DNA of 64,000 bases from a virus, in the IMG/VR virus record IMGVR_UViG_3300035698_014711, positions 1 through 64,000 of that record. One strand, given 5' to 3'. Made by a program: the position numbers and the translations under genes. Positions 1 through 9,379 of the stretch are shown here, one piece after another. Position 1 is the first letter of the stretch. Every line of letters starts with the position of its first letter. The notes under the pieces were generated by a model that saw only the letters and a list, made by a program, of their open reading frames with translations, made no database searches and had not been told where the DNA came from.

Positions 1-3000
1 CCCTTAAGAACTTCACTTGAAGAAGGATATCCGTTAACCATCGGTCTGATTTGGCACTCAACAGGAATAATAGCATCTTTACTCTGGAAGAATGCTCTAA
101 TCTTTGTGATATAAACCCCAGTTGAGTTATCAACATAGAATGACTGAGCAATTGGGTCCCAATCAACACCACGAACACCATCAGGCGGCGGCCAATCAAA
201 CCCATCGTCGGTTTGTAGTGTAGGTGGTGCCGGCGGAGGCGGCGGAGGCGTAACTCTTACTTCCTGAGTTCCATTAGCAAAATAATAAGTCACACCTCTT
301 GAAGCTGAATTGTTTCTATTCTCAACAGTAATATCATAAAGACTGAATCTTCTTACACCAGTTGAGAATCTCAATGCATCAGTATTAGGAATAAAGAACG
401 AACCTTCAATAATGCCATTTGCATTGGAGATAAGAGCAGTAGGCCCTTCAGGGTGCTGAGTAAGATTTGAAGCACCAATCTGAGGATTAGTGTTTACTGC
501 AGCAAGTCTTGTGAATGTTTCTTCTCTTACCCAATCATCAATTCTTCTGCCGTCAAAGAATGCCCAATGTTGTGAATTAGGCAAAAGACCTTCAGCTCTA
601 AATGAGATTCTTCTTGAACGGATGAACGGGATAAAGATGCTATTGGCTGTTCTGCCGTTTGGAGCTCCTCTCTCCTGAATACCAAGGGTCTGAGTGATGT
701 TCCCTTGGTCATCAGGCTCGGTACCGAACCAGCCCCAGTTCACGCCGTCCCAGTTAAGATCAACTGTATCAAAGATTGAAGACACAATTTGGGCATCTCT
801 AGGTCTTAGAGTAGCTATAAGTTCGGCAAGAGTACCGCCGCCTGTAAAGCCTTCTGCATCAGTTAAGTCTGGTGAAGCAGCAATTGATCTTTCAATATCA
901 GAAACACCAAGAACAAACTCAGGGCCCCCTGTGATTGCTACTGGAGAAGTGATTACATCTCTCCATTCATCAGTACTCGGAGATAGCTCAATGTTGCCAC
1001 GATGATCAATCACAGAAAACGGGTTAATATTCTGAAGTCTAGAAGCTTTTGGTTGATCTAGAAATAGTTCTTCTGTATACTTAAGGAAGACTTTATCTCC
1101 TTTCAGAACAATGTTAGTAGAGAGATCAGAATCATAAAACATTCTTACATTTTTCTCACGGAAAGAAGGTCTTAATAACCCAACAGTAGGATCAATAGAA
1201 GCTCTATATTCTAGATTGTTTACATCTGAAGCCTGATGTGATTTAAAGTCATCAGTAAGGAAGCCAGCCTTTGTTCTAGAGAAGCCAGAGGAATCGAGTA
1301 CCTCGATACTTGCTGCAGATAGATCTAGCAAACTTAAGACTGCTAATTCTTCTACCTTATCAATTTTCTTATCTAGTTTGGCAATATCTCTCATAGTATA
1401 TCTTCTATTGTCGATATAGGACATAGAAAGGTCTTTAGTATTGAGAGTATTTGGGCCTAATTGGATGTTATATAGATCCATTGATCTAGCAGGAGTTACA
1501 GGATATTTAGGATCAAGACTTGGAGTACCTTTGAGATATACAATTGAACCAGACTGATTCAGAATAAGCTTATCTTTTCTTCTGTTGTAGTAAGTAATAT
1601 CAGCAGTAACAAGATCTGTATTCTGAGGCAGTTCATTTACTCTTGCTGAGCCAGCGCTAAAGCCAGCAGCATCATCAGAAACTCTTGAACGGAAGTCAAA
1701 TACATCTCTAAGTTCAACCTTTTCACCATTCTGCATTCTATAAGATGGGATATCTTTATACTCAACTTGACCAGTATATGAGTTAACAGCAAAGAAGTTG
1801 CCATTTGTTCCGTGTTGAAAGTATCTGAACCGAACAAAAACATTACCTGTTGGAACATTACCGCCGCTGGTAAGCATCATTTTGCCTATACCATAGAAAT
1901 TATCTCTCTGACCATTGTCAAGGAAATAACATCCACATGTATCTTCACCATCAGAATCAACTAGAGTGATTCTAGACACGTCATAAATATCAGCCTTAGC
2001 AAGATCTAGATAAGCTTGGCCATCACCATCTGAGTCAATAGCAACTGTCACAGTTGTTTCAGTTAATGTTTTTGTTCTGAATGAACCAGAAGCTCCACCT
2101 TTATTGACAAGAGCAATTACTTTAACAGCTGAATTGAAAGGCATTGCAGTCAGTACTGCTGAAGCAGTGCCTGCCCCAGTAATTGCTGGAGAAACTACAT
2201 CACCAGATGAATCAACAGCTACAATCCACTCAGTTGTAGAGCCAAAAGTTTCGCCAGATGATGAAAGAGAAAGATTAAGCTCACCAGCACCATTAGTAGT
2301 ACCAGTAAATGATCTTTCAACATTAAGACTTACATCAGATATTGAGGAAGGCCTTGAGAGAGGGAGAGTAAAGAAAGCATCATTATTATTTGTTTCTTTA
2401 AGAACTGCAACACTATTTTCTAGAATTAAAGTACCATATTCAACATTACTAGCACCAATACTTCTTACAGTACGGAAATTCAATCCTGTATTCATACTTA
2501 TATCAAAGAGATAGATTCTGTAGGTAGCTCCATCAGCTTCAATGCCTCGTACTCTTGCTGTGCCGATAATCGAGCCGCCAGCAGTATCAGCATTATATAG
2601 ATTCCATTTCTCAAAAGATGATAGATCAGGTAGACCCTTCAGAAGAGAAACTTTAACATAATTGCCATAGTTGGCTGCAATAACTTCATTTTCTACTAGA
2701 GAAGTTGTGATTGGCTTAAGAACCTCAAGAGTAGAAGCTCCTGGATCAATTCTATAACCTTCAACATATCCGACACCTGGAGCAATATTTAAATTAAGTT
2801 TAGTGAGATCAGAATCATGATCTTCGAATTTAGAAATAAAAGGTTTTACAACATAATTACCTGATTCTTCTTTAGTACGTGTAGCCAATACGTCAAGTAA
2901 TACATTATAAGTACTATCTGATTTATTGATATTTACAATTTCACCATTGGTTATTTTAGCTATATAAACAAAGTTTTCATCAGAAGCAATATCAGCTTCA

Positions 3001-3764
3001 TCAATCAGAGTTAAAGTAATTCTATATCTGTCTGCACCTGGAGCTGATAGATTAGGAGTTTCACCAGAATTATCATAAAGAGACACATCATCAGTAGCAG
3101 TAACAATATCTTCTGTTACCTGAAAGCCTACTACACCAGAAGGAGTTGTGGTGTATTTACTGAAGACAATAGACTGAGCCTTTGCAAATACAAAGTGTCC
3201 TTGAATATAGAACTCTCCTGAACCAACACTGACTTTAGTGCCCTTACCAAAAGCAGGATTGCTTACTGTATTTGTAGTCTGAACAGTTAGAATTGTACCA
3301 GTTGTATCACCAACAATATTCTCAGCAGCTGTAAATGTCACAGCTGAAGTACCTGCAGAAGCTGCATTAGAATCAGTATATTGGACATAGATTGTAGCCG
3401 GATCAGAACCAGCAGGCACAATTTCAAGGATTCTAGCTTTCACACCAGAAGTTGATCCTTCAAACGTTTCACCAACAATTGATGTCAGATCAGAAGGAAG
3501 AGTATTAGCGCTTGTATTCAGTTTAACAAATCTATGAGAAATGTCAATACCAACATTAGCAGCTGGATTAACTGAAGCTCCATCTTTGAAGATATTATCT
3601 CCAAATCTTTTCATTTCCTGATTAATAATAGTCTGCATCTGTGTAAGTTCGCGAGATTGCACATACCTACCATTATTGAAGAGTATCTGATAGAAATTAT
3701 CACTATCAGTATAATCGTCATTGTAATTTTGTTCGAAGAAGGCTTTTGTTAATTTTTGAGTCAT
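1..3764 (-). CDS. DUF4815-like large virion protein (C-terminus off window)
   Basis: The frame is open to the left edge, so about 1,254 codons are visible and the C-terminus is missing. The N-terminus (FNNGRYVQSRELTQMQTI, then an IFKDGASV segment, about residues 28-65) resembles the start of DUF4815 proteins, giant virion proteins of cyanophages and other T4-superfamily phages. The rest is beta-rich and repetitive, with a proline run (PPPPPPAPP) near residue 1175 that looks like a linker. It follows gp8 with a 9-nt gap at the end of the baseplate operon, where T4 encodes gp9-gp12. A role at the baseplate rim or in tail-fibre attachment is inferred from position. The ATG at 3764 is the natural start. 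Confidence 0.8.
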   Translation of the reverse strand, partial: MTQKLTKAFFEQNYNDDYTDSDNFYQILFNNGRYVQSRELTQMQTIINQEMKRFGDNIFKDGASVNPAANVGIDISHRFVKLNTSANTLPSDLTSIVGETFEGSTSGVKARILEIVPAGSDPATIYVQYTDSNAASAGTSAVTFTAAENIVGDTTGTILTVQTTNTVSNPAFGKGTKVSVGSGEFYIQGHFVFAKAQSIVFSKYTTTPSGVVGFQVTEDIVTATDDVSLYDNSGETPNLSAPGADRYRITLTLIDEADIASDENFVYIAKITNGEIVNINKSDSTYNVLLDVLATRTKEESGNYVVKPFISKFEDHDSDLTKLNLNIAPGVGYVEGYRIDPGASTLEVLKPITTSLVENEVIAANYGNYVKVSLLKGLPDLSSFEKWNLYNADTAGGSIIGTARVRGIEADGATYRIYLFDISMNTGLNFRTVRSIGASNVEYGTLILENSVAVLKETNNNDAFFTLPLSRPSSISDVSLNVERSFTGTTNGAGELNLSLSSSGETFGSTTEWIVAVDSSGDVVSPAITGAGTASAVLTAMPFNSAVKVIALVNKGGASGSFRTKTLTETTVTVAIDSDGDGQAYLDLAKADIYDVSRITLVDSDGEDTCGCYFLDNGQRDNFYGIGKMMLTSGGNVPTGNVFVRFRYFQHGTNGNFFAVNSYTGQVEYKDIPSYRMQNGEKVELRDVFDFRSRVSDDAAGFSAGSARVNELPQNTDLVTADITYYNRRKDKLILNQSGSIVYLKGTPSLDPKYPVTPARSMDLYNIQLGPNTLNTKDLSMSYIDNRRYTMRDIAKLDKKIDKVEELAVLSLLDLSAASIEVLDSSGFSRTKAGFLTDDFKSHQASDVNNLEYRASIDPTVGLLRPSFREKNVRMFYDSDLSTNIVLKGDKVFLKYTEELFLDQPKASRLQNINPFSVIDHRGNIELSPSTDEWRDVITSPVAITGGPEFVLGVSDIERSIAASPDLTDAEGFTGGGTLAELIATLRPRDAQIVSSIFDTVDLNWDGVNWGWFGTEPDDQGNITQTLGIQERGAPNGRTANSIFIPFIRSRRISFRAEGLLPNSQHWAFFDGRRIDDWVREETFTRLAAVNTNPQIGASNLTQHPEGPTALISNANGIIEGSFFIPNTDALRFSTGVRRFSLYDITVENRNNSASRGVTYYFANGTQEVRVTPPPPPPAPPTLQTDDGFDWPPPDGVRGVDWDPIAQSFYVDNSTGVYITKIRAFFQSKDAIIPVECQIRPMVNGYPSSSEVLK

Positions 3765-3773
3765 TTTAAACCG

Positions 3774-5117
3774 TTATAGTTGAATTACTAATTTAATATC
3801 TTCAGTCTGTGAAGCAGACCTAGTGATCGGCGCAGCATTACCAAGATAAAGAACTTCACCTGAGAAAGGGTTGATGTCTGCAGAGTCCAGACTTAAGACG
3901 GAGCCAGAAGCACCGCCTGATGCAGTAATAACAGTACCCACATCAGAATCAAATTTGCCATAGCCAGTAGTATATGTTTGATGATAATAGATAATATCTG
4001 AATCTATGTAATCAATAATAGCTTGTGAGCTCGAATTGTTTCCAGTAAAGATTTGATTAGCAGTAAAAGAACCAGCCTGTGCAGCTGTAGCTACAATGAT
4101 GCTTTTTAAAGCAATACCTGTACCAGTTTCATATAAGATACCAGCATTTGTTTTAATGTTTTTAATAATCATAGTCTGACGAAAATCATTATCAACAATG
4201 AATTTACCTGCCTCAGTACCAGTAGGTTTTGTGTTGAACATCACAGCAGTTGCTCTAAGATCAACAATAGGATTTGCTCCCATTCCTGAATCTAGGTCTG
4301 CATAGATTGGCTTAACTGAGGCTCCAGAGCCACCGCCGCCTGTCAGAACTAATCTGGCATTTAGATAATCGGCTCCATGTAAAATAGTAGTATCAGAATC
4401 ACTCAATTCAATTTTTACTACTTGACCGGAAGAAACAAATGCAACTGCTGATGCATTAGTACCGCTTCCTTCAATAGTAATGCTTGGGGCTGATGAGTAT
4501 CCTGTGCCTCCTGAGATAACTTCAGCACCTATAATCTGGCCAGACACTGCTGCATCTTGAACATTTTTCTGAACAGTATCAAAAACAGTATCAGCTGAAT
4601 CAATATATTTGACAGGCATAAAGTTACCGGAAAGCCATAATGCTGCATCAATAGCTGAGATAGTATAGAGGAATTTCCAAACATAACCATCAGCTGTTTT
4701 GAATGAGCTATTAGATTCACCACTGGGAAGAATAGTTGAGACAACAGCTACACCGGCAGCATTTTTACCTTGTTGTAAACAGATATAAACGTTTCTTGTG
4801 CTAGTTAAAACATAATAAGCAGGTGTTGTGTGACCTTCAGCATTATCGGAGAAGGCAGAATAGATAGTACCGGCAGACCAATCAACTCTAGGAACAACAT
4901 ACGAAAAGTCTTCTGCTGATTTAATAGATTGCATGGATTCTCTTGCTTCACGAATTGCTCTACCTGAATTTAAGGGAGCAACTACTGCATCTGAATCACC
5001 CCAGATTTCAGATTTACCGATAGCAATATAATAACGTTCTGTAGTAGCTGCTAAATCAGTACTCAGCATATAAAGTAGATTTTTCTTAAGAGTATTAGTG
5101 ATGATTGTATTAGCCAT
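3774..5117 (-). CDS. 8: Baseplate wedge protein gp8
   Basis: This is a baseplate wedge subunit, 447 aa against about 334 in T4. T4 gp8 landmarks are present in order: RYYIAIGKSEIW near residue 29 (T4 has ITFGRSEPW), VPRVDW near 76 (T4 IPRRDW), an arginine-to-cysteine strand ending VYICLQ, DGYVWKFLYTIS near 143 (T4 DGYVWEYLFEI), and a C-terminus GEVLYLGNAAPI...EDIKLVIQL that mirrors the T4 end. The extra length is a glycine/serine-rich insertion around residues 200-300. The gene lies 9 nt from each neighbour in the baseplate operon. Confidence 0.85.
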   Translation of the reverse strand: MANTIITNTLKKNLLYMLSTDLAATTERYYIAIGKSEIWGDSDAVVAPLNSGRAIREARESMQSIKSAEDFSYVVPRVDWSAGTIYSAFSDNAEGHTTPAYYVLTSTRNVYICLQQGKNAAGVAVVSTILPSGESNSSFKTADGYVWKFLYTISAIDAALWLSGNFMPVKYIDSADTVFDTVQKNVQDAAVSGQIIGAEVISGGTGYSSAPSITIEGSGTNASAVAFVSSGQVVKIELSDSDTTILHGADYLNARLVLTGGGGSGASVKPIYADLDSGMGANPIVDLRATAVMFNTKPTGTEAGKFIVDNDFRQTMIIKNIKTNAGILYETGTGIALKSIIVATAAQAGSFTANQIFTGNNSSSQAIIDYIDSDIIYYHQTYTTGYGKFDSDVGTVITASGGASGSVLSLDSADINPFSGEVLYLGNAAPITRSASQTEDIKLVIQL

Positions 5118-5126
5118 TTATATGCC

Positions 5127-6122
5127 TTACGTTATTGATTTGTATTGATCTGAATCACCGTGAAGAAACCAATTAGTACCTTCCCAGATAAATTCAGCAA
5201 GGCCGTATTGCTTTAGACCTAAAGAAGTACCGTTAGCAAAATTCACTGGTGTGATTGTTGCAATACCTGCGCCTTTATTCAATACCTTTTTCATTTCGCC
5301 TACGGCTGTACCGTCAGCTAAAGTCATACTGATGGCTGTGCCGGAATTCATAATGCTTAACGGCACAGAAAGAGAGATTGCACCTGATGAAGCATTAGTT
5401 AAAGATTTCAGAGCAAGTTTAGACTCAACAATTAATGCACCAATGCCTTTTGTTCCTATCTTTAGATCAACATTAGTATTGGTGCCTGTAGAAGTAATAG
5501 AAGGGCCGTTACCAGTAGCACCATTAGTTATATTTATTCCATTTACAGCTGATGCTGTAGCAGTGAATTGAATCATTCCAGCGCCATTAACATCATTCAA
5601 AGAACCGCTGATATTAGCATCAACTAGAACTGCACTTTGAAGAGTTTTATTTACCAAAGTCTGAGCAACCCCTAGAAACACAAATGTGTCAGAATCAGCT
5701 AGGGCTGGAATTCTAATATTTGTGTCAGAATCAATAGATCCATTGGGTGTCACAATAAAGTTAGCTGAACCTGAAACTAATTGAGGTAAAGACATAATTG
5801 GTTCTATTAATGTCTTTTTAAGTAAAGTCTGCGCAGTAGTGGTGAGAATCAATTCGCCTGATGAATCTGGAATTGTTACTATATTATCAGCTGTTGGATC
5901 AACAGCCATAAGGCTTGTTTCAAATGTATTAGCCGAAACGCCCTCAAAGACAAGAGCATCAGCTTCAATTCTAATTTCATTGGAGATTACATTAGAATCA
6001 CCACCAAGAAAAAGCCACAGTGCAGCAAAGTTAGAGTTAACTTTTGTTCCAGTCTGGTAGAGATTATCTCCAGTTCCGTCATTTCTGACAACACCTGTAT
6101 TAATTATTGCTCTTGAAGACAT
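5127..6122 (-). CDS. Tail-fibre-like structural protein between gp7-like and gp8
   Basis: The N-terminus (GVVRNDGTGDNLYQTGTKVN, then FAALW) is the short module seen at the start of many phage fibre and baseplate-attached proteins (typically NDGTGD...G.KIN.NF..L). The middle has degenerate repeats built on QTLLKKTLIEP and QTLVNKTLQSA, suggesting a repetitive beta shaft. A late box TATAAATA lies at 6141-6148, 19 nt upstream of the ATG, so this gene starts its own late transcript. It sits where T4 has gp10-gp12, but full-length similarity to one of those is not visible. Confidence 0.55.
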   Translation of the reverse strand: MSSRAIINTGVVRNDGTGDNLYQTGTKVNSNFAALWLFLGGDSNVISNEIRIEADALVFEGVSANTFETSLMAVDPTADNIVTIPDSSGELILTTTAQTLLKKTLIEPIMSLPQLVSGSANFIVTPNGSIDSDTNIRIPALADSDTFVFLGVAQTLVNKTLQSAVLVDANISGSLNDVNGAGMIQFTATASAVNGINITNGATGNGPSITSTGTNTNVDLKIGTKGIGALIVESKLALKSLTNASSGAISLSVPLSIMNSGTAISMTLADGTAVGEMKKVLNKGAGIATITPVNFANGTSLGLKQYGLAEFIWEGTNWFLHGDSDQYKSIT

Positions 6123-6140
6123 TTCTGTTCCTATATTCCA

Positions 6141-6148
6141 TATTTATA
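6141..6148 (-). promoter_or_regulatory. Late promoter box (fibre-like gene)
   Basis: TATAAATA on the minus strand, 19 nt before the ATG at 6122. Confidence 0.75.
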
Positions 6149-6170
6149 TTTATTAAAACTATTGATCAAA

Positions 6171-7079
6171 TTAAGAAAGATCGTTATTAGAATCATATCT
6201 TGCCATATCAAATGTTTCATACGTGTTAGACATATCAGGAGCTCCAGCAGAATCAGCATCCATTGTAATACTGTTAGCTCCACCGAATAGACTGATTGAG
6301 CCATACTGATTGGAGATATCTTCTATTGATGAAGAATCAAAGTAACTAATTGTTTTCAGAGCACTCATTCTTGTCATTATTGTATCACTATCTACAGGGT
6401 AACTGCTATCAGGTAACAATGTGATATCCACCATAGGTGACAATTGAGTAATTGTGCTAGTAGTTTCAACTGTGACAAAATCAACGCTCGCCTCAGAAAT
6501 AGGGCCAGTTAAGACAATCTGGCCTGTTCGTTCAATCAGAACTTCTGAGCCTACCCAGAATCCTGCAGGATGAACAAAAATTCTATAAAGATCAGCCCAT
6601 TCTTTTTGCTGAACATCAGACTTGATAAGTACTGAATGAATTTGCCATCTATCATTATTGATAATTCTAAAGCCGTACTCAGGGCCTACAAGAGAAACAC
6701 CAACTGTGAAGATTTCTTCTTTAGGATATGAAATAGTAGGTTCTGTATTGAAGAAACTTCTGAAAAACAGCTGAGCAGAAAGAGGAGTACCTTTTGATCT
6801 AACTACAAGAGAAATAATCTTAGCAATAAGAACTGGATCAGAGAAGATATTACCTCTGATTGAATTACCTACCTCAAAAAAGATATTATCAATTCTGTCC
6901 AAACTAGTTTCATCTAAAAGTCTTAAAGAAAGAATATCTGAGTGGGTATTATGTAAACCGCCTGGTGCTTCATAATACTTTTCTAGGAACTCAACAAGAT
7001 TGGGATAATCCTCTGAGAACCTAGAAGGCAAAATATTTCTGACTTGTGGCTGAGATATAACCAGATTAGTTGCTTGCAT
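6171..7079 (-). CDS. Baseplate structural protein, gp7-like
   Basis: A 302-residue protein lies directly downstream of gp6 (the start overlaps the gp6 stop by one base), the T4 position of gp7. The region NLVEFLEKYYE near residue 27 and SKGTPLSAQLFFRSFFN near 105 match a conserved virion protein next to gp6 and gp8 in cyanophages. T4 gp7 is over 1,000 aa, so this is either a much reduced gp7 or an unrelated replacement. The structural role is inferred from position and family; the gp7 equivalence is tentative. Confidence 0.55.
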   Translation of the reverse strand: MQATNLVISQPQVRNILPSRFSEDYPNLVEFLEKYYEAPGGLHNTHSDILSLRLLDETSLDRIDNIFFEVGNSIRGNIFSDPVLIAKIISLVVRSKGTPLSAQLFFRSFFNTEPTISYPKEEIFTVGVSLVGPEYGFRIINNDRWQIHSVLIKSDVQQKEWADLYRIFVHPAGFWVGSEVLIERTGQIVLTGPISEASVDFVTVETTSTITQLSPMVDITLLPDSSYPVDSDTIMTRMSALKTISYFDSSSIEDISNQYGSISLFGGANSITMDADSAGAPDMSNTYETFDMARYDSNNDLS

Positions 7080-8917
7080 TATAGAATGTTTCTTCTATTT
7101 TCATAATCGACATAAGTAATTACTTCAGATAGATCATCATCATATTTGATTATATAATTACGCAAAGGTTTTATTAGAGACTGATTTGCCGGGACAGCAT
7201 TTAGCTTAATGTAATCAACTGCCGCTAGAATCTTTGAAGTTTTAAATGCAGTAAGATTTACTTCGCCTGTTGATGAAGTAAATGATCCTATGTTATCTAC
7301 TACAACAGTTTCAGAGTTATCAAGAATCTGTAATTTATTTGTTCCAAGTTTATTTTTAATAGTACAGATCTTTGTGTCATAAGTGAATTGTGAAGAAGTC
7401 AGTACATGATTAACATCATCAGGTACTGTTATAGTAGTAGGAAAAATAAGCGTATATGATTTTTGTACATTCAAAGTAGGAGTAAATCTTTGTTGCATTT
7501 TTACAGTAAGATCTGAGCTCAAGTTAGCAGGGCTATAATCATCAATAAGATTCAACAGAATAGATTTTCTAAATGTCTTATTAAATGCATTCAAGTTATA
7601 TGTGAAGTAAGATATAATTACATTATTGATATTATTCTTCATCAGTTGTGCTGTAATTGAAGAAAGATTAGGATTAAAATAGAAAGAAGTAGACAGAACC
7701 AAATGAGTATCAATAGGATCTACAAACTTTGGAGTTATAGATAATACAGAAAGCGGATCAAGAAGATCTGCTTTAATCTCACTTTTTATTGAGGTTTTGC
7801 TATTATCAGATGTGTTATCAGGAAAGACAAGAGAAATATAGGCAGAACCAAAGTCAACTGGATCATTATCCTCTCCGCCCCAAGAAGCAACATCATTAAC
7901 ATATTCACTATATTGAGAAAGTATTTGGCTTTTATAATCTTGAGCTGTAACTATTCTTTTCTGAGAATTATAATTAAGAGGTGCAATTTGTCTAATTTTA
8001 TCAATTGCTTTTTTATCAGCACCACCTGATGATTGACTCACAGTCAGAACACTAACTGGATGTTCATTTCCATCAACAGTAATTGAATTATTCATCGAAA
8101 AGACTTTTGCATTATTACCAGCAATTCCTGATGATCTCAGATAGAAACAGACAATAGAATTGCCAGCAGTAGGCTTGAGGCCTAAGCTAATACCTGAACC
8201 GAATATAAGTTCGAAGTTACCATTAGCTGCTTCTTTAAGAATGTAGTTTTTACTACTTGAGTCAATAGCAATAACTGAAGAAATATTCTTATAAATATCG
8301 TAATTAGTAGCTTGAGGAGAAGGATAAACTCTTACTGAAGCACTTGTCATATCCATATTTTGATCTTGAATCACATATACTTGAGACTCTGCTGAGTTTT
8401 CAACATAGAATGTTTTGGATAATAATGTGCCTTCTTTAATTGATATTTCATTCTCGCCTTTAGAATTCTTAAATTGGAAAAATCCATATCCGTCATCAGT
8501 AGCCGAACATGTCTCAACAGTCTGAAATGTATAAGAAATATCATCAATTGAAGTTGTGAATAATTCACCAGCTAGAAGAGTTATACTGACAGGTCTACCT
8601 GACTCAGAACTCAAGTCTACAGACATTGAGATCTTTGCTTGCGCTGAATTTCTTGAAGTCTGGTAATACCCAAGTGAAGCTGCATGCGAAACAACTGAGC
8701 CTCTGATCTGTGCGGTTTCGAGAAACGCTTCATTCAAAGAGACGTTGTTAATTAAAGCATTATAATGAGTATTATAAGCTAAGACATCTAGAATATTAGC
8801 AAGAGCAGAACCTTCAAAATCATAATCCGTAAACTCATCACTTCCGCTGAAGAAAGTTTTCAGAGAGGTTCTGATCTGATCGAAATCTAAGTCGGTTGAG
8901 TGAACATTTGTTGTCAT
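7079..8917 (-). CDS. 6: Baseplate wedge protein gp6
   Basis: This 612-aa protein has the gp6/J-like baseplate wedge signature. Its start (DLDFDQIRTSLKTFF, then FEGSALANILDVLAYNTHYN at about 38-57) is followed by SLNEAFLETAQIRGSVVSHA and LGYYQTS, the diagnostic N-terminal block of gp6. The length is close to T4 gp6 (660 aa). gp6 dimers form the ring that links wedges to the hub. Order gp25-gp6-gp7-like with 2-nt or 1-nt junctions indicates translational coupling. Confidence 0.9.
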   Translation of the reverse strand: MTTNVHSTDLDFDQIRTSLKTFFSGSDEFTDYDFEGSALANILDVLAYNTHYNALINNVSLNEAFLETAQIRGSVVSHAASLGYYQTSRNSAQAKISMSVDLSSESGRPVSITLLAGELFTTSIDDISYTFQTVETCSATDDGYGFFQFKNSKGENEISIKEGTLLSKTFYVENSAESQVYVIQDQNMDMTSASVRVYPSPQATNYDIYKNISSVIAIDSSSKNYILKEAANGNFELIFGSGISLGLKPTAGNSIVCFYLRSSGIAGNNAKVFSMNNSITVDGNEHPVSVLTVSQSSGGADKKAIDKIRQIAPLNYNSQKRIVTAQDYKSQILSQYSEYVNDVASWGGEDNDPVDFGSAYISLVFPDNTSDNSKTSIKSEIKADLLDPLSVLSITPKFVDPIDTHLVLSTSFYFNPNLSSITAQLMKNNINNVIISYFTYNLNAFNKTFRKSILLNLIDDYSPANLSSDLTVKMQQRFTPTLNVQKSYTLIFPTTITVPDDVNHVLTSSQFTYDTKICTIKNKLGTNKLQILDNSETVVVDNIGSFTSSTGEVNLTAFKTSKILAAVDYIKLNAVPANQSLIKPLRNYIIKYDDDLSEVITYVDYENRRNIL

Positions 8918-8919
8918 TA

Positions 8920-9366
8920 TTATCTTAACCTTGAAATGTATGTCTGCACAGTTAACTCTGTAGTGGAATTTTTGATATTAAAGACTAATTTAACAGATAC
9001 TTCATTACTGTCTTGACGAGCATTAACTTCTATATCAATAATATTTACTCTTGGTTCATAATTCTTAATAGCAGTTCTGATAATGTTCTTAATAATAGTA
9101 TTGCTATTCTGATCATTGAGCTCAAAGAGTTGAGCTCTAATATTTGATCCGAAGAAAGGTCTAAATGGCTTCTCATAAAAATTAGTAAGAACAATATTGA
9201 GTACAGATTGTTTTACAGCTGCTGCGTCAGTCTTCTTATAAATGTCACCACTCGGTTTCGGTTTAAACAACAGATCTATATCCTTAAAGTCTCGAGACCT
9301 CGAGTTAATAATAGATCTGTTCTGTAGATTGCCGTCTTCAAGAGACAGTGATTTACGTATTGCCAT
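8920..9366 (-). CDS. 25: Baseplate wedge protein gp25
   Basis: A 148-aa member of the gp25/TssE family (sometimes called gp25-like lysozyme, though it is structural). The core YEPRV at about residue 107 is the conserved EPR motif, preceded by FRPFFGSNIRAQLFEL, typical of the family. gp25 binds gp53 and gp6 and nucleates sheath contraction. No Shine-Dalgarno sequence precedes the ATG. Instead TATAAATA at 9372-9379 ends 5 nt before it, which would put the late transcription start on the A of the ATG. The upstream gp5-like gene ends 8 nt away. Confidence 0.9.
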   Translation of the reverse strand: MAIRKSLSLEDGNLQNRSIINSRSRDFKDIDLLFKPKPSGDIYKKTDAAAVKQSVLNIVLTNFYEKPFRPFFGSNIRAQLFELNDQNSNTIIKNIIRTAIKNYEPRVNIIDIEVNARQDSNEVSVKLVFNIKNSTTELTVQTYISRLR

Positions 9367-9371
9367 TTATA

Positions 9372-9379
9372 TATTTATA
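9372..9379 (-). promoter_or_regulatory. Late promoter box abutting gp25
   Basis: TATAAATA then TATAA then ATG on the minus strand; the predicted start coincides with the start codon. Confidence 0.6.
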